From: Candidatus Rokuibacteriota bacterium
GTDB lineage: Bacteria; Methylomirabilota; Methylomirabilia; Rokubacteriales; JACOUJ01
Reading direction: 5' to 3'
DNA: 9,840 bases
NCBI GenBank assembly: GCA_016177865.1
Contig: JACOUJ010000270.1
Location: forward strand, 1 to 9,840
A program made the translations under genes and the position numbers. Of this stretch, positions 1 through 6,184 are shown one piece after another. How positions within the stretch are numbered: position 1 is the stretch's first letter; each line of letters opens with the position of its first letter. The notes beneath the pieces were generated by a model that did no database searches, was not told where the DNA came from, and was given only the letters and a program-made list of their open reading frames with translations.

Positions 1-346
1 CGTTCCAGTCGGCGTGCCCGATCAGGGGAAGCCCGTGCTGGCCGCGCGCCCCGTCAAGGTATCGGACCGCCCTCAGCAGGTGCTCGTACACGGTGGCCGA
101 TCCGCCGTCGTGGAACGGGATCTCCTTCTTGAGGAAGGCGGTGTCGCCGCTCTCCTTGATGTAGGAGAGATTCTTGAGCCGGCCGATATCGATCAGATGC
201 TTGGGCTGGGCCAGACGGAGCTTCATCGTCGGAATCAGGCTATGGCCGCCCGCCAGGAGCTTGGCACTCCCTCTATATTTCGACAGGAGGGCCAGCGCTT
301 CCTTGACACTGGCCGGCGCGTGGTATTCGAAGGCTGCGGGGTACAT
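1..346 (-). CDS. Partial CoxM-type FAD subunit joined in frame to GH94 phosphorylase sequence (chimeric reading frame)
   Basis: The frame opens with ATG at 346-344, sharing one base with the coxL stop (TGATG), and runs off the left edge (115 codons). Residues 1 to about 66 are a textbook CoxM/xanthine-dehydrogenase FAD-subunit start: MYPAAFEYHAPASV, then KLLAGGHSLIPTMKLRLAQP and LIDIGRLKNLSYI, which hold the FAD-pyrophosphate loop (AGGHSLIP). CoxM would pass electrons from the CoxS iron-sulfur clusters to FAD. From about residue 69 the sequence is no longer CoxM. It reads AFLKKEIPFHDGG, ATVYEHLLRAV, then HGLPLIGHADWN, the layout of glycoside hydrolase family 94 (cellobiose/chitobiose phosphorylase-like), ending in the DWN(D) motif that carries the catalytic acid. 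The remaining CoxM FAD domain (over 200 residues) is missing. I am sure of both halves; whether the join is biological is doubtful. Confidence 0.85.
   Translation of the reverse strand, partial: MYPAAFEYHAPASVKEALALLSKYRGSAKLLAGGHSLIPTMKLRLAQPKHLIDIGRLKNLSYIKESGDTAFLKKEIPFHDGGSATVYEHLLRAVRYLDGARGQHGLPLIGHADWN
140..163 (-). other. Junction between coxM and GH94 sequence
   Basis: These eight codons encode YIKESGDT (residues 62-69). The residues suit both families: CoxM proteins have a Y-I-x-E-x-G stretch after the IDIG motif, and GH94 proteins have a Y-I-x-E-T-G-D-x-x-F-L stretch before the VPF/IPF motif. The exact crossover therefore cannot be placed inside it. A shared word of about 24 bases is the kind of overlap on which a short-read assembly can join two unrelated genes. 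Homologous recombination over so short a stretch is less likely. Confidence 0.6.
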
Positions 347-2712
347 CAGGCTCTCCCCCCTTTCTTGGCGTCCCGGATGGCTCGCCAGATCCGGTCCGGT
401 GTCAGTGGCAGATCAATATGGCTCACCCCGAGCGGGGCCAGGGCGTCCATGACCGCGTTGGCCACCGCCGCGGTCGAGGCGATCGTCCCGGTCTCCCCCG
501 CCCCCTTCACGCCCAACGGATTGACGGGGGATGGCGTCTCGGTGCGGTCCGTCTCAAAGAACGGAAGCTGGTCGGCCTTGGGCAGCGCGTAGTCCATCAT
601 GGTCCCGGTCAGGAGCTGACCCGACGAGTCATAGACCCCCGATTCCCAGAGGGCCTGCGCCACGCCCTGGGCGATTCCGCCGTGAACCATTCCATCCACG
701 ATCATTGGGTTGACAACCCGCCCCACGTCGTCCACGGCCACGTAGCGGACGATCTTGACCTGTCCCGTCTCCGGATCCACCTCCGCGACGGCGATGTGGG
801 TCCCGAAGGGGAAGGTGAAGTTCGGGGGATCAAAAAAGCTGGTGGCCTCCAGGCCCGGTTCGAGCCCAGGCGGCATGTTGTGAGCGAGATAGGCCATCAG
901 GGCAACCTCTTGGAATGTCTTGGCGCGGGAGGGCGCGCCTCTGACGAAGTATTTTCCATCTTCGAAAACCACGTCGCCCTCCGCCGCCTCGAGGAGATGC
1001 GCGGCAATCTTGCGGCCCTTTTCCTTGATTTTGTTCAAACTCATGACGATCGCGCTCCCCCCGACGGCCGTGCTGCGGCTTCCGTAGCTGCCCATGCCGA
1101 ACGGAATGGCGGCGGTGTCGCCGTGAACCAGCTCGACGTCCTCCCACGGAATCCCCAACTCGTCGGCCCCGATCTGGGTGAAGGTCGTCTCGTGTCCCTG
1201 GCCGTGGGAGTGGGAGCCGGTGTAGATGGTGACCTTGCCTGTCGGGTGCACGCGGACATGGGCGCTCTCCCAGAGACCGGCCTGCGCCCCCAGAGCGCCG
1301 GCCACCTGGGACGGGGCCGGACCGCACGCCTCGATGTACGTTGAGAAGCCGATCCCCAGATACCGCCCCTCTCTGCGAAGTCGCTCCTGCTCGGCCCTGA
1401 GCTTTCGGTAGTCAGCCATGGAAAGGGCCCGGTCCAGGGCCGGCCCGTAGTTTCCGCTGTCGTAAGCAAGCGCCACGGGGGTCTGGTATGGAAATTTGTC
1501 TGCGGGGATGAAATTCTTGCGGCGGATCTCGGCCGGATCTGTCTTGCGGGCGCGTGCCCCCAGGTCCATCAGGCGCTCCAGGAGATAGGTGGCCTCGGGG
1601 CGCCCCGCTCCCCGGTAGGCGTCCACCGGGGTTGTATTGGTGAAGACCCCGACCACCTCGCAGTAGATGGCGGGGATCGCGTAGAGGCCGGAGAGGAGGG
1701 TGCCGTAAAGATAGGTCGGGATCAGGGGGGCGAACGTCGAGAGATAGGCCCCGAGATTGGCATGTGTCTTCACCCGAAGCCCGATGATCTTCCCGTCCTT
1801 TGAAAAGCCCATTTCGGCGTCCGTGATGTGGTCCCGGCCGTGGGCGTCAGTCATGTAGCTCTCGCGTCGCTCCGCCGTCCATTTGACGGGCCGGCCAAGC
1901 TGCCTGGAGGCCCACGCCACCACGACCTCTTCGGGATAGACGAAGATCTTTGACCCGAACCCGCCACCCACATCCGGGGCGATGACGCGCATCTTGTGCT
2001 CCGGAATCCCCAGCACGAAGGCGGCCATCAGGAGGCGGTGAACGTGGGGATTCTGCGAGGTGACCCAGAGCGTCAAATCCCCGGTTGCCGGCTCATAGCT
2101 CGCAAGAGAGGCGCGCGGCTCCATGGCATTCGGAATGAGCCGCTGATTGACGAGGTGCTGCTTGACGATCGTCGCTCCTCGGAAGGCGCTCTCGGTCTTC
2201 TCTTTGTCGCCGATGCTCCAGGTGAAGCAGATGTTTCCCGGGGCGTCGCTGTGAAGCGTTGGAGCTCCCTGCTGGACCGCGCTCAACCCATCCGTGACCG
2301 CCGGGAGGACCTCGTACTGGATCTCGACCTTCTCGGCCGCATCCTTGGCCGCGAACGCGCTCTCGGCGATGACCACGGCCACGGCGTCCCCGACATAGCG
2401 CACCGTCTCCACGGCCAGGGCCGGATGGGGCGGCAGCTTGATGCCGGGAAGGAGCCAGCCGCAGGGAAGACCGCCCACCTTCGCGTTCGCCAAATCCCTC
2501 CCGGTGAACACGGCGACCACGCCGGGACTGGCCTTCGTCTTCACCACGTTGACAGACTTGATTCGGGCGTGGGCGTGAGGGCTCCGGACGAAGGCGGCGC
2601 AGGTCGTCCCGGGCAGCTTCACGTCATCCGTGTAGATCCCTTTGCCGGTGATGAAGCGAGGATCCTCCCGGCGCTTGATGCTGGAGCCGAACAGCTTCGT
2701 CCCGGTCGCCAT
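346..2712 (-). CDS. coxL: Form II aerobic CO-dehydrogenase-like large subunit (molybdopterin-binding)
   Basis: Catalytic molybdenum subunit (788 residues, normal length) of a xanthine-oxidase-family hydroxylase, which takes electrons from its substrate and passes them through CoxS and CoxM. Visible motifs: N-terminal IKRREDPRFITGKG typical of the family; VGGGFGSK at 248-255 and GQGHE at 504-508 for molybdopterin binding; the active-site loop AYRGAGR at 365-371; and GVKGAGETGTI near the C terminus with catalytic Glu740. AYRGAGR is the form II (BMS) signature. Proven CO dehydrogenases (form I) carry AYRCSFR with the copper-binding Cys, absent here, so CO may not be the substrate. The gene starts with ATG nine bases after the coxS stop, behind a GTGAGGG-type ribosome site, and its stop overlaps the next start. 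The S-L-M order also matches form II clusters. Family assignment is firm; the true substrate is unknown. Confidence 0.95.
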   Translation of the reverse strand: MATGTKLFGSSIKRREDPRFITGKGIYTDDVKLPGTTCAAFVRSPHAHARIKSVNVVKTKASPGVVAVFTGRDLANAKVGGLPCGWLLPGIKLPPHPALAVETVRYVGDAVAVVIAESAFAAKDAAEKVEIQYEVLPAVTDGLSAVQQGAPTLHSDAPGNICFTWSIGDKEKTESAFRGATIVKQHLVNQRLIPNAMEPRASLASYEPATGDLTLWVTSQNPHVHRLLMAAFVLGIPEHKMRVIAPDVGGGFGSKIFVYPEEVVVAWASRQLGRPVKWTAERRESYMTDAHGRDHITDAEMGFSKDGKIIGLRVKTHANLGAYLSTFAPLIPTYLYGTLLSGLYAIPAIYCEVVGVFTNTTPVDAYRGAGRPEATYLLERLMDLGARARKTDPAEIRRKNFIPADKFPYQTPVALAYDSGNYGPALDRALSMADYRKLRAEQERLRREGRYLGIGFSTYIEACGPAPSQVAGALGAQAGLWESAHVRVHPTGKVTIYTGSHSHGQGHETTFTQIGADELGIPWEDVELVHGDTAAIPFGMGSYGSRSTAVGGSAIVMSLNKIKEKGRKIAAHLLEAAEGDVVFEDGKYFVRGAPSRAKTFQEVALMAYLAHNMPPGLEPGLEATSFFDPPNFTFPFGTHIAVAEVDPETGQVKIVRYVAVDDVGRVVNPMIVDGMVHGGIAQGVAQALWESGVYDSSGQLLTGTMMDYALPKADQLPFFETDRTETPSPVNPLGVKGAGETGTIASTAAVANAVMDALAPLGVSHIDLPLTPDRIWRAIRDAKKGGRA

Positions 2713-2721
2713 GGCGCGCCC

Positions 2722-3195
2722 TCACTTCCTGGCCATCTTTTTGGCCGCGTACTGGATCGCCTTGACGATGTTGTGGTAGCCGGTGCAACGACAGAGGTTC
2801 CCTTCCAGTCCGCGACGGATCTCGGCGTCGGTGGGTTTCGGGTTCCGCTGGAGCATCTGTAACGCCTGCATGATCATCCCGGGGGTGCAGAACCCGCACT
2901 GGAGGCCGTGCTCCTCCCAGAATCCCTCCTGGATGGGATGCAGCTGTCCGTCCTTGGCCAGCCCCTCGATGGTCAGAATCTTGCTGCCGTTGGCCTGGAC
3001 CGCGAGGACGGTGCAGCACTTTACCGCCATATCGTTCATGATGATCGTGCAGGCCCCGCACTGGCTCGTGTCGCACCCCACGTGAGTCCCGGTGAGATTC
3101 AGGACGTCCCTGAGATAGTGGACGAGGAGCAGTCGGGGCTCCACTTCGTGTTTGTGCGTCTTCCCGTTCACTGTGACGCTGATCGCTCGATTCAC
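2722..3195 (-). CDS. coxS: CO-dehydrogenase-like small subunit with two [2Fe-2S] clusters
   Basis: Iron-sulfur electron-transfer subunit (157 residues, normal length). The N-terminal plant-ferredoxin-like domain has Cys41, Cys46, Cys49 and Cys61 (GCDTSQCGACT). The C-terminal four-helix domain binds the second cluster through Cys100, Cys103, Cys135 and Cys137 (CGFCTPGM and CRCTGYHNIV). All eight ligands are present, so the protein looks functional. It carries electrons from the molybdenum site of CoxL to the FAD of CoxM. The start codon is GTG at 3195-3193, overlapping the coxG stop (GTGA), which suggests translational coupling; no better upstream start is seen. Confidence 0.96.
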   Translation of the reverse strand: MNRAISVTVNGKTHKHEVEPRLLLVHYLRDVLNLTGTHVGCDTSQCGACTIIMNDMAVKCCTVLAVQANGSKILTIEGLAKDGQLHPIQEGFWEEHGLQCGFCTPGMIMQALQMLQRNPKPTDAEIRRGLEGNLCRCTGYHNIVKAIQYAAKKMARK

Positions 3196-3647
3196 GATTT
3201 CCCCTCCTTCTTCCGTCCCAGTTCTTTCTCGAGATTCCTGAAAAATTGGGAGAGAACCATGCGCGCCACCCCTTCCATGAGGCGCTGCCCCACCGAGGCG
3301 ATCGCCCCACCGACCTGGGCGTCACCCTCGTAGCTGACAAGCGTTCCCCCCTCCTGCTCCCTGAGGCGCAAGGTGGCCTCCCCTTTGACGAAACCGGGAG
3401 CGCCACTGCCTTCCATGACCAGCCGGTACGACTCGGGCGGGGTCTTTTCGCGGAGGGCCAGCTTTCCCTTGTATGTACCTTTGACGAGGGCAACGCCGAG
3501 CTTGAGGGTCGCTTCGAACTCGTCCGGGCCGACAGGCTGAAGACGCTCGCATCCGGGCGTGATCTTTTGAAGGATAGCCGGGTCAGTCAGGGCCTTCCAC
3601 GCCTTTTCAACCGGCGCCTTCAGCTGATGCTCGCCCGAGATCTTCAC
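3192..3647 (-). CDS. coxG: CoxG, SRPBCC-fold carbon monoxide dehydrogenase subunit G family
   Basis: A 151-residue protein of the CoxG (SRPBCC/START-like) family. The start MKISGEHQLKAPVEKAWKAL, the DPAILQKITPGCERLQ stretch and the YEGDAQVGGAIASVGQRLM stretch are characteristic. Family members are reported to bind lipid or quinone and to help attach the soluble hydroxylase to the membrane or pass electrons to the respiratory chain; here that role is inferred from the family. The C-terminal part (VARMVLSQFFRNLEKELGRKKEGKS) is short and basic and lacks the long tail with a membrane helix found in some CoxG proteins. The start is GTG at 3647-3645 with a GGGAG ribosome site eight bases upstream. 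It is the first gene of the cox operon, just after a strong promoter, and overlaps coxS by four bases. Confidence 0.9.
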   Translation of the reverse strand: MKISGEHQLKAPVEKAWKALTDPAILQKITPGCERLQPVGPDEFEATLKLGVALVKGTYKGKLALREKTPPESYRLVMEGSGAPGFVKGEATLRLREQEGGTLVSYEGDAQVGGAIASVGQRLMEGVARMVLSQFFRNLEKELGRKKEGKS

Positions 3648-3674
3648 TCAGGGGTCTCCCTGTACCAACGAGGT

Positions 3675-3707
3675 TGCGGAAGTGATTGAGCGGGAGAAAT
3701 ATCCGCA
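3675..3707 (-). promoter_or_regulatory. Short inverted repeat in the cox leader
   Basis: TGCGGA and its reverse complement TCCGCA lie at 3702-3707 and 3675-3680, separated by 21 bases. One arm falls about where transcription should start from the promoter at 3711-3740. It could be an operator or a weak leader hairpin. Six-base arms are short enough to arise by chance, so this is only a candidate. Confidence 0.2.
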
Positions 3708-3710
3708 GTT

Positions 3711-3740
3711 CTTATACCCTTTGATCTCGGTGGCTGTCAA
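3711..3740 (-). promoter_or_regulatory. Sigma70-type promoter for the coxGSLM operon
   Basis: Read on the minus strand, a perfect -35 box TTGACA (3740-3735) is followed by an 18-base spacer and a -10 box TATAAG (3716-3711), five of six bases matching consensus. The predicted start of transcription is near 3704, giving a leader of about 57 bases before the coxG GTG. The -35 box overlaps the larC stop codon (3739-3737), so larC ends exactly where the promoter begins. In DNA this GC-rich such a close match is unlikely by chance, and it lies where a promoter is needed. It implies cox can be transcribed independently of larBC. Confidence 0.6.
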
Positions 3741-4603
3741 GGCGAATCTCGAAACGCGGCCCATCCGTCCTGGCGCAGCTGCTCGATGAGGGCGCGCAAC
3801 GGAAGCCCTCGCTCACGGGCGAGCCGGCGGACCTCTTCGAACTCCGGGCTCACCTGAACGACCCGGCCTCCCCGGCGGGCCACTTTAAATGTCAGAGAAC
3901 CGTGAGAGGTTGGCAGACGGACCAGCTCCCGGGCGAGCCGCACCCGCCGATGCTCGCGCCAACGCACGCCAAGGGTGGTGGTTTCTTGAAAGATCAGGTC
4001 GGTCAGGATGCGGACGCGGTCAGGCAGGCAGGAGACCGTCAGGACGACCCCGGGCCGGCTGCGCTTCATGATGACGGGCGTGAGGTAGACATCGACCGCG
4101 CCCCCCTCCAGGAGCCGCTCCATCAACGGCTCGAAGAGCTGGGGGGTCATGTCGTCAAGCGTGGTCTCCAGCATGGTGAGTGGCTCGACCGCTTCCTCCG
4201 AAAGTGGCGCGTCGCTCTCACCGAGAAGAAGCCGGACGAAGTTCGGAATGGGAAGCTCCCAGCTCCCCGCTCCTAGCCCGACCGCCTCGAGGCGCATCGG
4301 CGGAAGGCTCCCCGCACCCTCAGCGAGCGTCGTGAGGATGGCCGCTCCGGTCGGGGTAACGAGCTCCGACAGGATTTCGGGGAGGCGGCGGTGGGACTGG
4401 CTGTGGGGTTCAACCGCGACCTCCATCTTCATCCCTCGGAATCCGGCGCGCCTCACCTCGGATGCGCTGATCTCATAGCCGTGAACCTCCACCTTGGCGA
4501 GTTCGGCCCGGAGGAGCTCGAGCGGGCAGCCCGCGTCCACCAGGGCCCCGAGGATCATGTCACCCGCCGCCCCAGACGGACAGTCAAAATACGCCAACTT
4601 CAT
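3737..4603 (-). CDS. larC: LarC, nickel insertase of nickel-pincer cofactor synthesis, with an internal in-frame deletion
   Basis: LarC is the CTP-dependent cyclometallase that puts Ni into the pyridinium dithiocarboxylate nucleotide to complete the nickel-pincer cofactor. Recognised by MKLAYFDCPSGAAGDMILGA (1-20), the block LVTPTGAA (81-88), AVGLGAGSWELP, LETTLDDMTPQ (145-155, start of the LarC2 domain), VDVYLTPVIMKRSRPG and QETTTLGVR. The family is usually near 390-400 residues; this one has 288. Residues 71-78 (HRRLPEIL) normally lead into a further 105-110 residues, including the conserved HFHEVGAVDSIVDIVG motif and the PVPAPATLELL stretch, before (E)LVTPTGAA. Here the two ends are fused directly at residues 78-81. 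The reading frame is kept and the C-terminal domain is complete. Activity is doubtful. The ATG start is six bases after larB, with a weak GGTGA ribosome site. Confidence 0.88.
   Translation of the reverse strand: MKLAYFDCPSGAAGDMILGALVDAGCPLELLRAELAKVEVHGYEISASEVRRAGFRGMKMEVAVEPHSQSHRRLPEILSELVTPTGAAILTTLAEGAGSLPPMRLEAVGLGAGSWELPIPNFVRLLLGESDAPLSEEAVEPLTMLETTLDDMTPQLFEPLMERLLEGGAVDVYLTPVIMKRSRPGVVLTVSCLPDRVRILTDLIFQETTTLGVRWREHRRVRLARELVRLPTSHGSLTFKVARRGGRVVQVSPEFEEVRRLARERGLPLRALIEQLRQDGWAAFRDSP
4361..4372 (-). other. Fusion point of the larC internal deletion
   Basis: The codons for L-S-E-L (residues 78-81) join the N-terminal HRRLPEI segment to VTPTGAA. The hexamer GAGCTC at 4361-4366 encodes the E-L that precedes VTPTGAA in normal LarC. 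This may be short homology at a deletion or an assembly collapse, but without a full-length relative to compare I cannot place the break more closely. Confidence 0.5.
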
Positions 4604-4609
4604 CGTCAG

Positions 4610-5368
4610 TCACCGGATCTTGGCGATCAGTTTGTTGATCAAGTTCGCCTGCTGGGCGGCGCCGAAGCCGTTATCGATGTTCACGACCGAGACGCCGGGG
4701 GCGCAGGAGTTCAGCATCGCCAAGAGCGCCGCAATCCCCCCGAGGCTGGCCCCGTACCCAACGCTGGTCGGTACCGCGATCACGGGCCGGTCCACCAGAC
4801 CGCCGACGACGCTGGGGAGCGCCCCCTCCATCCCCGCAACCACGATGATGACGTTGGCCTCCTGCATGAGCGGGTAGTGGTCCAGCACGCGGTGGAGCCC
4901 CGCCACCCCGACATCGTAGATTCGCTCCACCCGGTTGCCCAGCGCTTCACAGGTGACCGCCGCCTCATCAGCCACGGCCTGATCCGCGGTCCCGGCACTC
5001 ACGACGGCGATGAGTCCCACGCCCTCCTGCGGCTTCGGATTGACCACCACGACCCTCGCCTTCGGATGATACTCCGCGGGAAGTCCCGCCGCCTGGATCG
5101 CCACAAAGATTTCGTGGGGCGCGCGCGTCACGAGGACGTTGCTGTGGGCGCGAGCCAGACGTTCAGCGATCGCAACGACTTGCTCGACCGTCTTCCCTTG
5201 ACACAAAATGGCCTCCGCGCTCCCTGTCCGGAGGGCCCGATGGTGATCGACCTTTGCAAACCCGAGGTCGGCGAACGGAAGCCGCCTCAGCTCTGCCAGC
5301 GCCTCCGCCGCCGTCACCTCGCCCCGCTGAAGCGCGTCAATGAGTCTCCGGAGTCGTTCCTCGTCCAC
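4610..5368 (-). CDS. larB: LarB, nicotinate adenine dinucleotide carboxylase/hydrolase of nickel-pincer cofactor synthesis
   Basis: LarB performs the first step of nickel-pincer nucleotide synthesis: it carboxylates the pyridinium ring of nicotinic acid adenine dinucleotide and splits off AMP. The 252-residue length is normal. The N-terminal part has the DHHRALRTGSAEAILCQGKT block (41-60). The C-terminal part is the PurE-like domain, with VVSAGTADQAVADEAA (122-137), VAGMEGALPSVVGGLVDRPV, VPTSVGYGAS and NSCAPGVSVVNIDNGFGA. Cys222 lines up with the cysteine known to attack the pyridinium ring in the Lactobacillus enzyme. The protein looks intact, unlike LarC. The start is GTG at 5368-5366 with a purine-rich AGGGGGAAGAG site directly before it. 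It is followed by larC after six bases, so the two are co-transcribed. LarE, the sulfur donor, is not in the window. Confidence 0.93.
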   Translation of the reverse strand: MDEERLRRLIDALQRGEVTAAEALAELRRLPFADLGFAKVDHHRALRTGSAEAILCQGKTVEQVVAIAERLARAHSNVLVTRAPHEIFVAIQAAGLPAEYHPKARVVVVNPKPQEGVGLIAVVSAGTADQAVADEAAVTCEALGNRVERIYDVGVAGLHRVLDHYPLMQEANVIIVVAGMEGALPSVVGGLVDRPVIAVPTSVGYGASLGGIAALLAMLNSCAPGVSVVNIDNGFGAAQQANLINKLIAKIR

Positions 5369-5453
5369 CTCTTCCCCCTAACGATTCCGCTCCCCTATCT
5401 GCCTGCGGCCATCGGCGTCCTCCTCAGCCCTTGCTCAGCCAACCTCCCCGTTC

Positions 5454-6149
5454 TTAAGAGATTGCCTTCCCGATGAGAAATGCGGCGCCAGCGGCCAGGC
5501 CGCCGATCAGGGCGGTTTGGAGCGCGCTACGGAGAGGCCGGGCCCCCGTAAACCGACCTTTGATAAAGCCAAATGTCAGGAGCGCCGCGAGGGTGACGAT
5601 CAACGAAAGCCACAGAGCGGCCCCCACGCTGGAAAGCATCATGTAAGGGCCGAGGGGGATCAGCCCCCCAACGACGTATGCGCCACCAATTGTCAACGCG
5701 CTGGTGACGGTCCGCTTTTCCTGGGGCTTCTCGAGGCCCAATTCGAAGCGCATCATAAAGTCCACCCATGCGTGAGGGCGCGCAGCCAGGGCCTTGAGCA
5801 CAGGGGCGATTTCATCCTTCGTGAGCCCGTAAGACTGGAACACCTCGGCCACTTCCTCCAGCTCAACCTCAGGCTTCTCCGCGACCTCCCGGCGCTCCCT
5901 CGCGTGCTCGCTGGCGTAGTGCTCGGCCTCGCTCTTGGCCGCGAGGTAGCCGCCGAGGCCCATCGCAATTGAGCCCGCCACGATCTCGGCGAGACCGGCG
6001 GTGACGATGATGCCCGTGGAAACGACGGCGCCCGACAGGCCGGCCGCGAGCGCGAACGGGACGGTTAACCCGTCTGACATCCCAATCACGATGTCACGAA
6101 CAACCGCGCTCCCCGTAAAGTGCCGCTCGATGTGCGGCGATTGCGGCAT
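5454..6149 (-). CDS. VIT1/CCC1-family iron/manganese transporter
   Basis: Membrane transporter of the vacuolar iron transporter family (231 residues), which moves Fe2+ or Mn2+ out of the cytoplasm in exchange for protons. The family signature RDIVIGMSDGLTVPFALAAG is at 18-37, with Asp26 in the first membrane helix. Helices are predicted at about 20-40, 43-70, 147-170, 174-197 and 207-229. Between helices 2 and 3 lies a cytosolic segment (about 72-145) rich in Glu and His (SEAEHYASEHARERREVAEK), the metal-binding hairpin of the family. The second helix carries AMGLGGYLAAKSEAEHY, a bacterial variant. The ATG start has a strong GGAGG site at 6161-6157, seven bases upstream. It lies 35 bases after the deacetylase gene and 85 bases before larB. 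Fe or Mn specificity cannot be told from sequence. Confidence 0.93.
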   Translation of the reverse strand: MPQSPHIERHFTGSAVVRDIVIGMSDGLTVPFALAAGLSGAVVSTGIIVTAGLAEIVAGSIAMGLGGYLAAKSEAEHYASEHARERREVAEKPEVELEEVAEVFQSYGLTKDEIAPVLKALAARPHAWVDFMMRFELGLEKPQEKRTVTSALTIGGAYVVGGLIPLGPYMMLSSVGAALWLSLIVTLAALLTFGFIKGRFTGARPLRSALQTALIGGLAAGAAFLIGKAIS

Positions 6150-6184
6150 GCCTCATCCTCCACCCACTTGAATTTTACTATGGA

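Noticed and set aside
418..1344. Plus-strand open frame of 308 codons opposite the coxL 3' part
   Set aside because: Antisense to conserved CoxL motifs, with no motif of its own.
1996..2862. Plus-strand open frame of 288 codons opposite the coxL 5' part
   Set aside because: Shadow of coxL and coxS; composition typical of an antisense frame and no recognisable domain.
2624..3493. Minus-strand frame of 289 codons overlapping coxS and coxG
   Set aside because: Same strand but wrong frame relative to coxG and coxS, which carry all conserved residues; the product resembles no family.
5369..5453. Possible terminator or promoter between the VIT gene and larB
   Set aside because: No stem with a T run and no box pair near consensus; only a short repeated GGCTGAG was seen.
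4391..5476. Long open frame (361 codons) on the plus strand opposite larB and larC
   Set aside because: It lies wholly antisense to two well-recognised genes, shows no family motifs, and is rich in Arg, His and Pro as expected from the mirror of GC-rich coding DNA.
6150..6184. Possible promoter before the VIT gene (TAAAAT as -10)
   Set aside because: No acceptable -35 box at 16-18 bases upstream, and the gap after the deacetylase is only 35 bases, so read-through is the simpler view.
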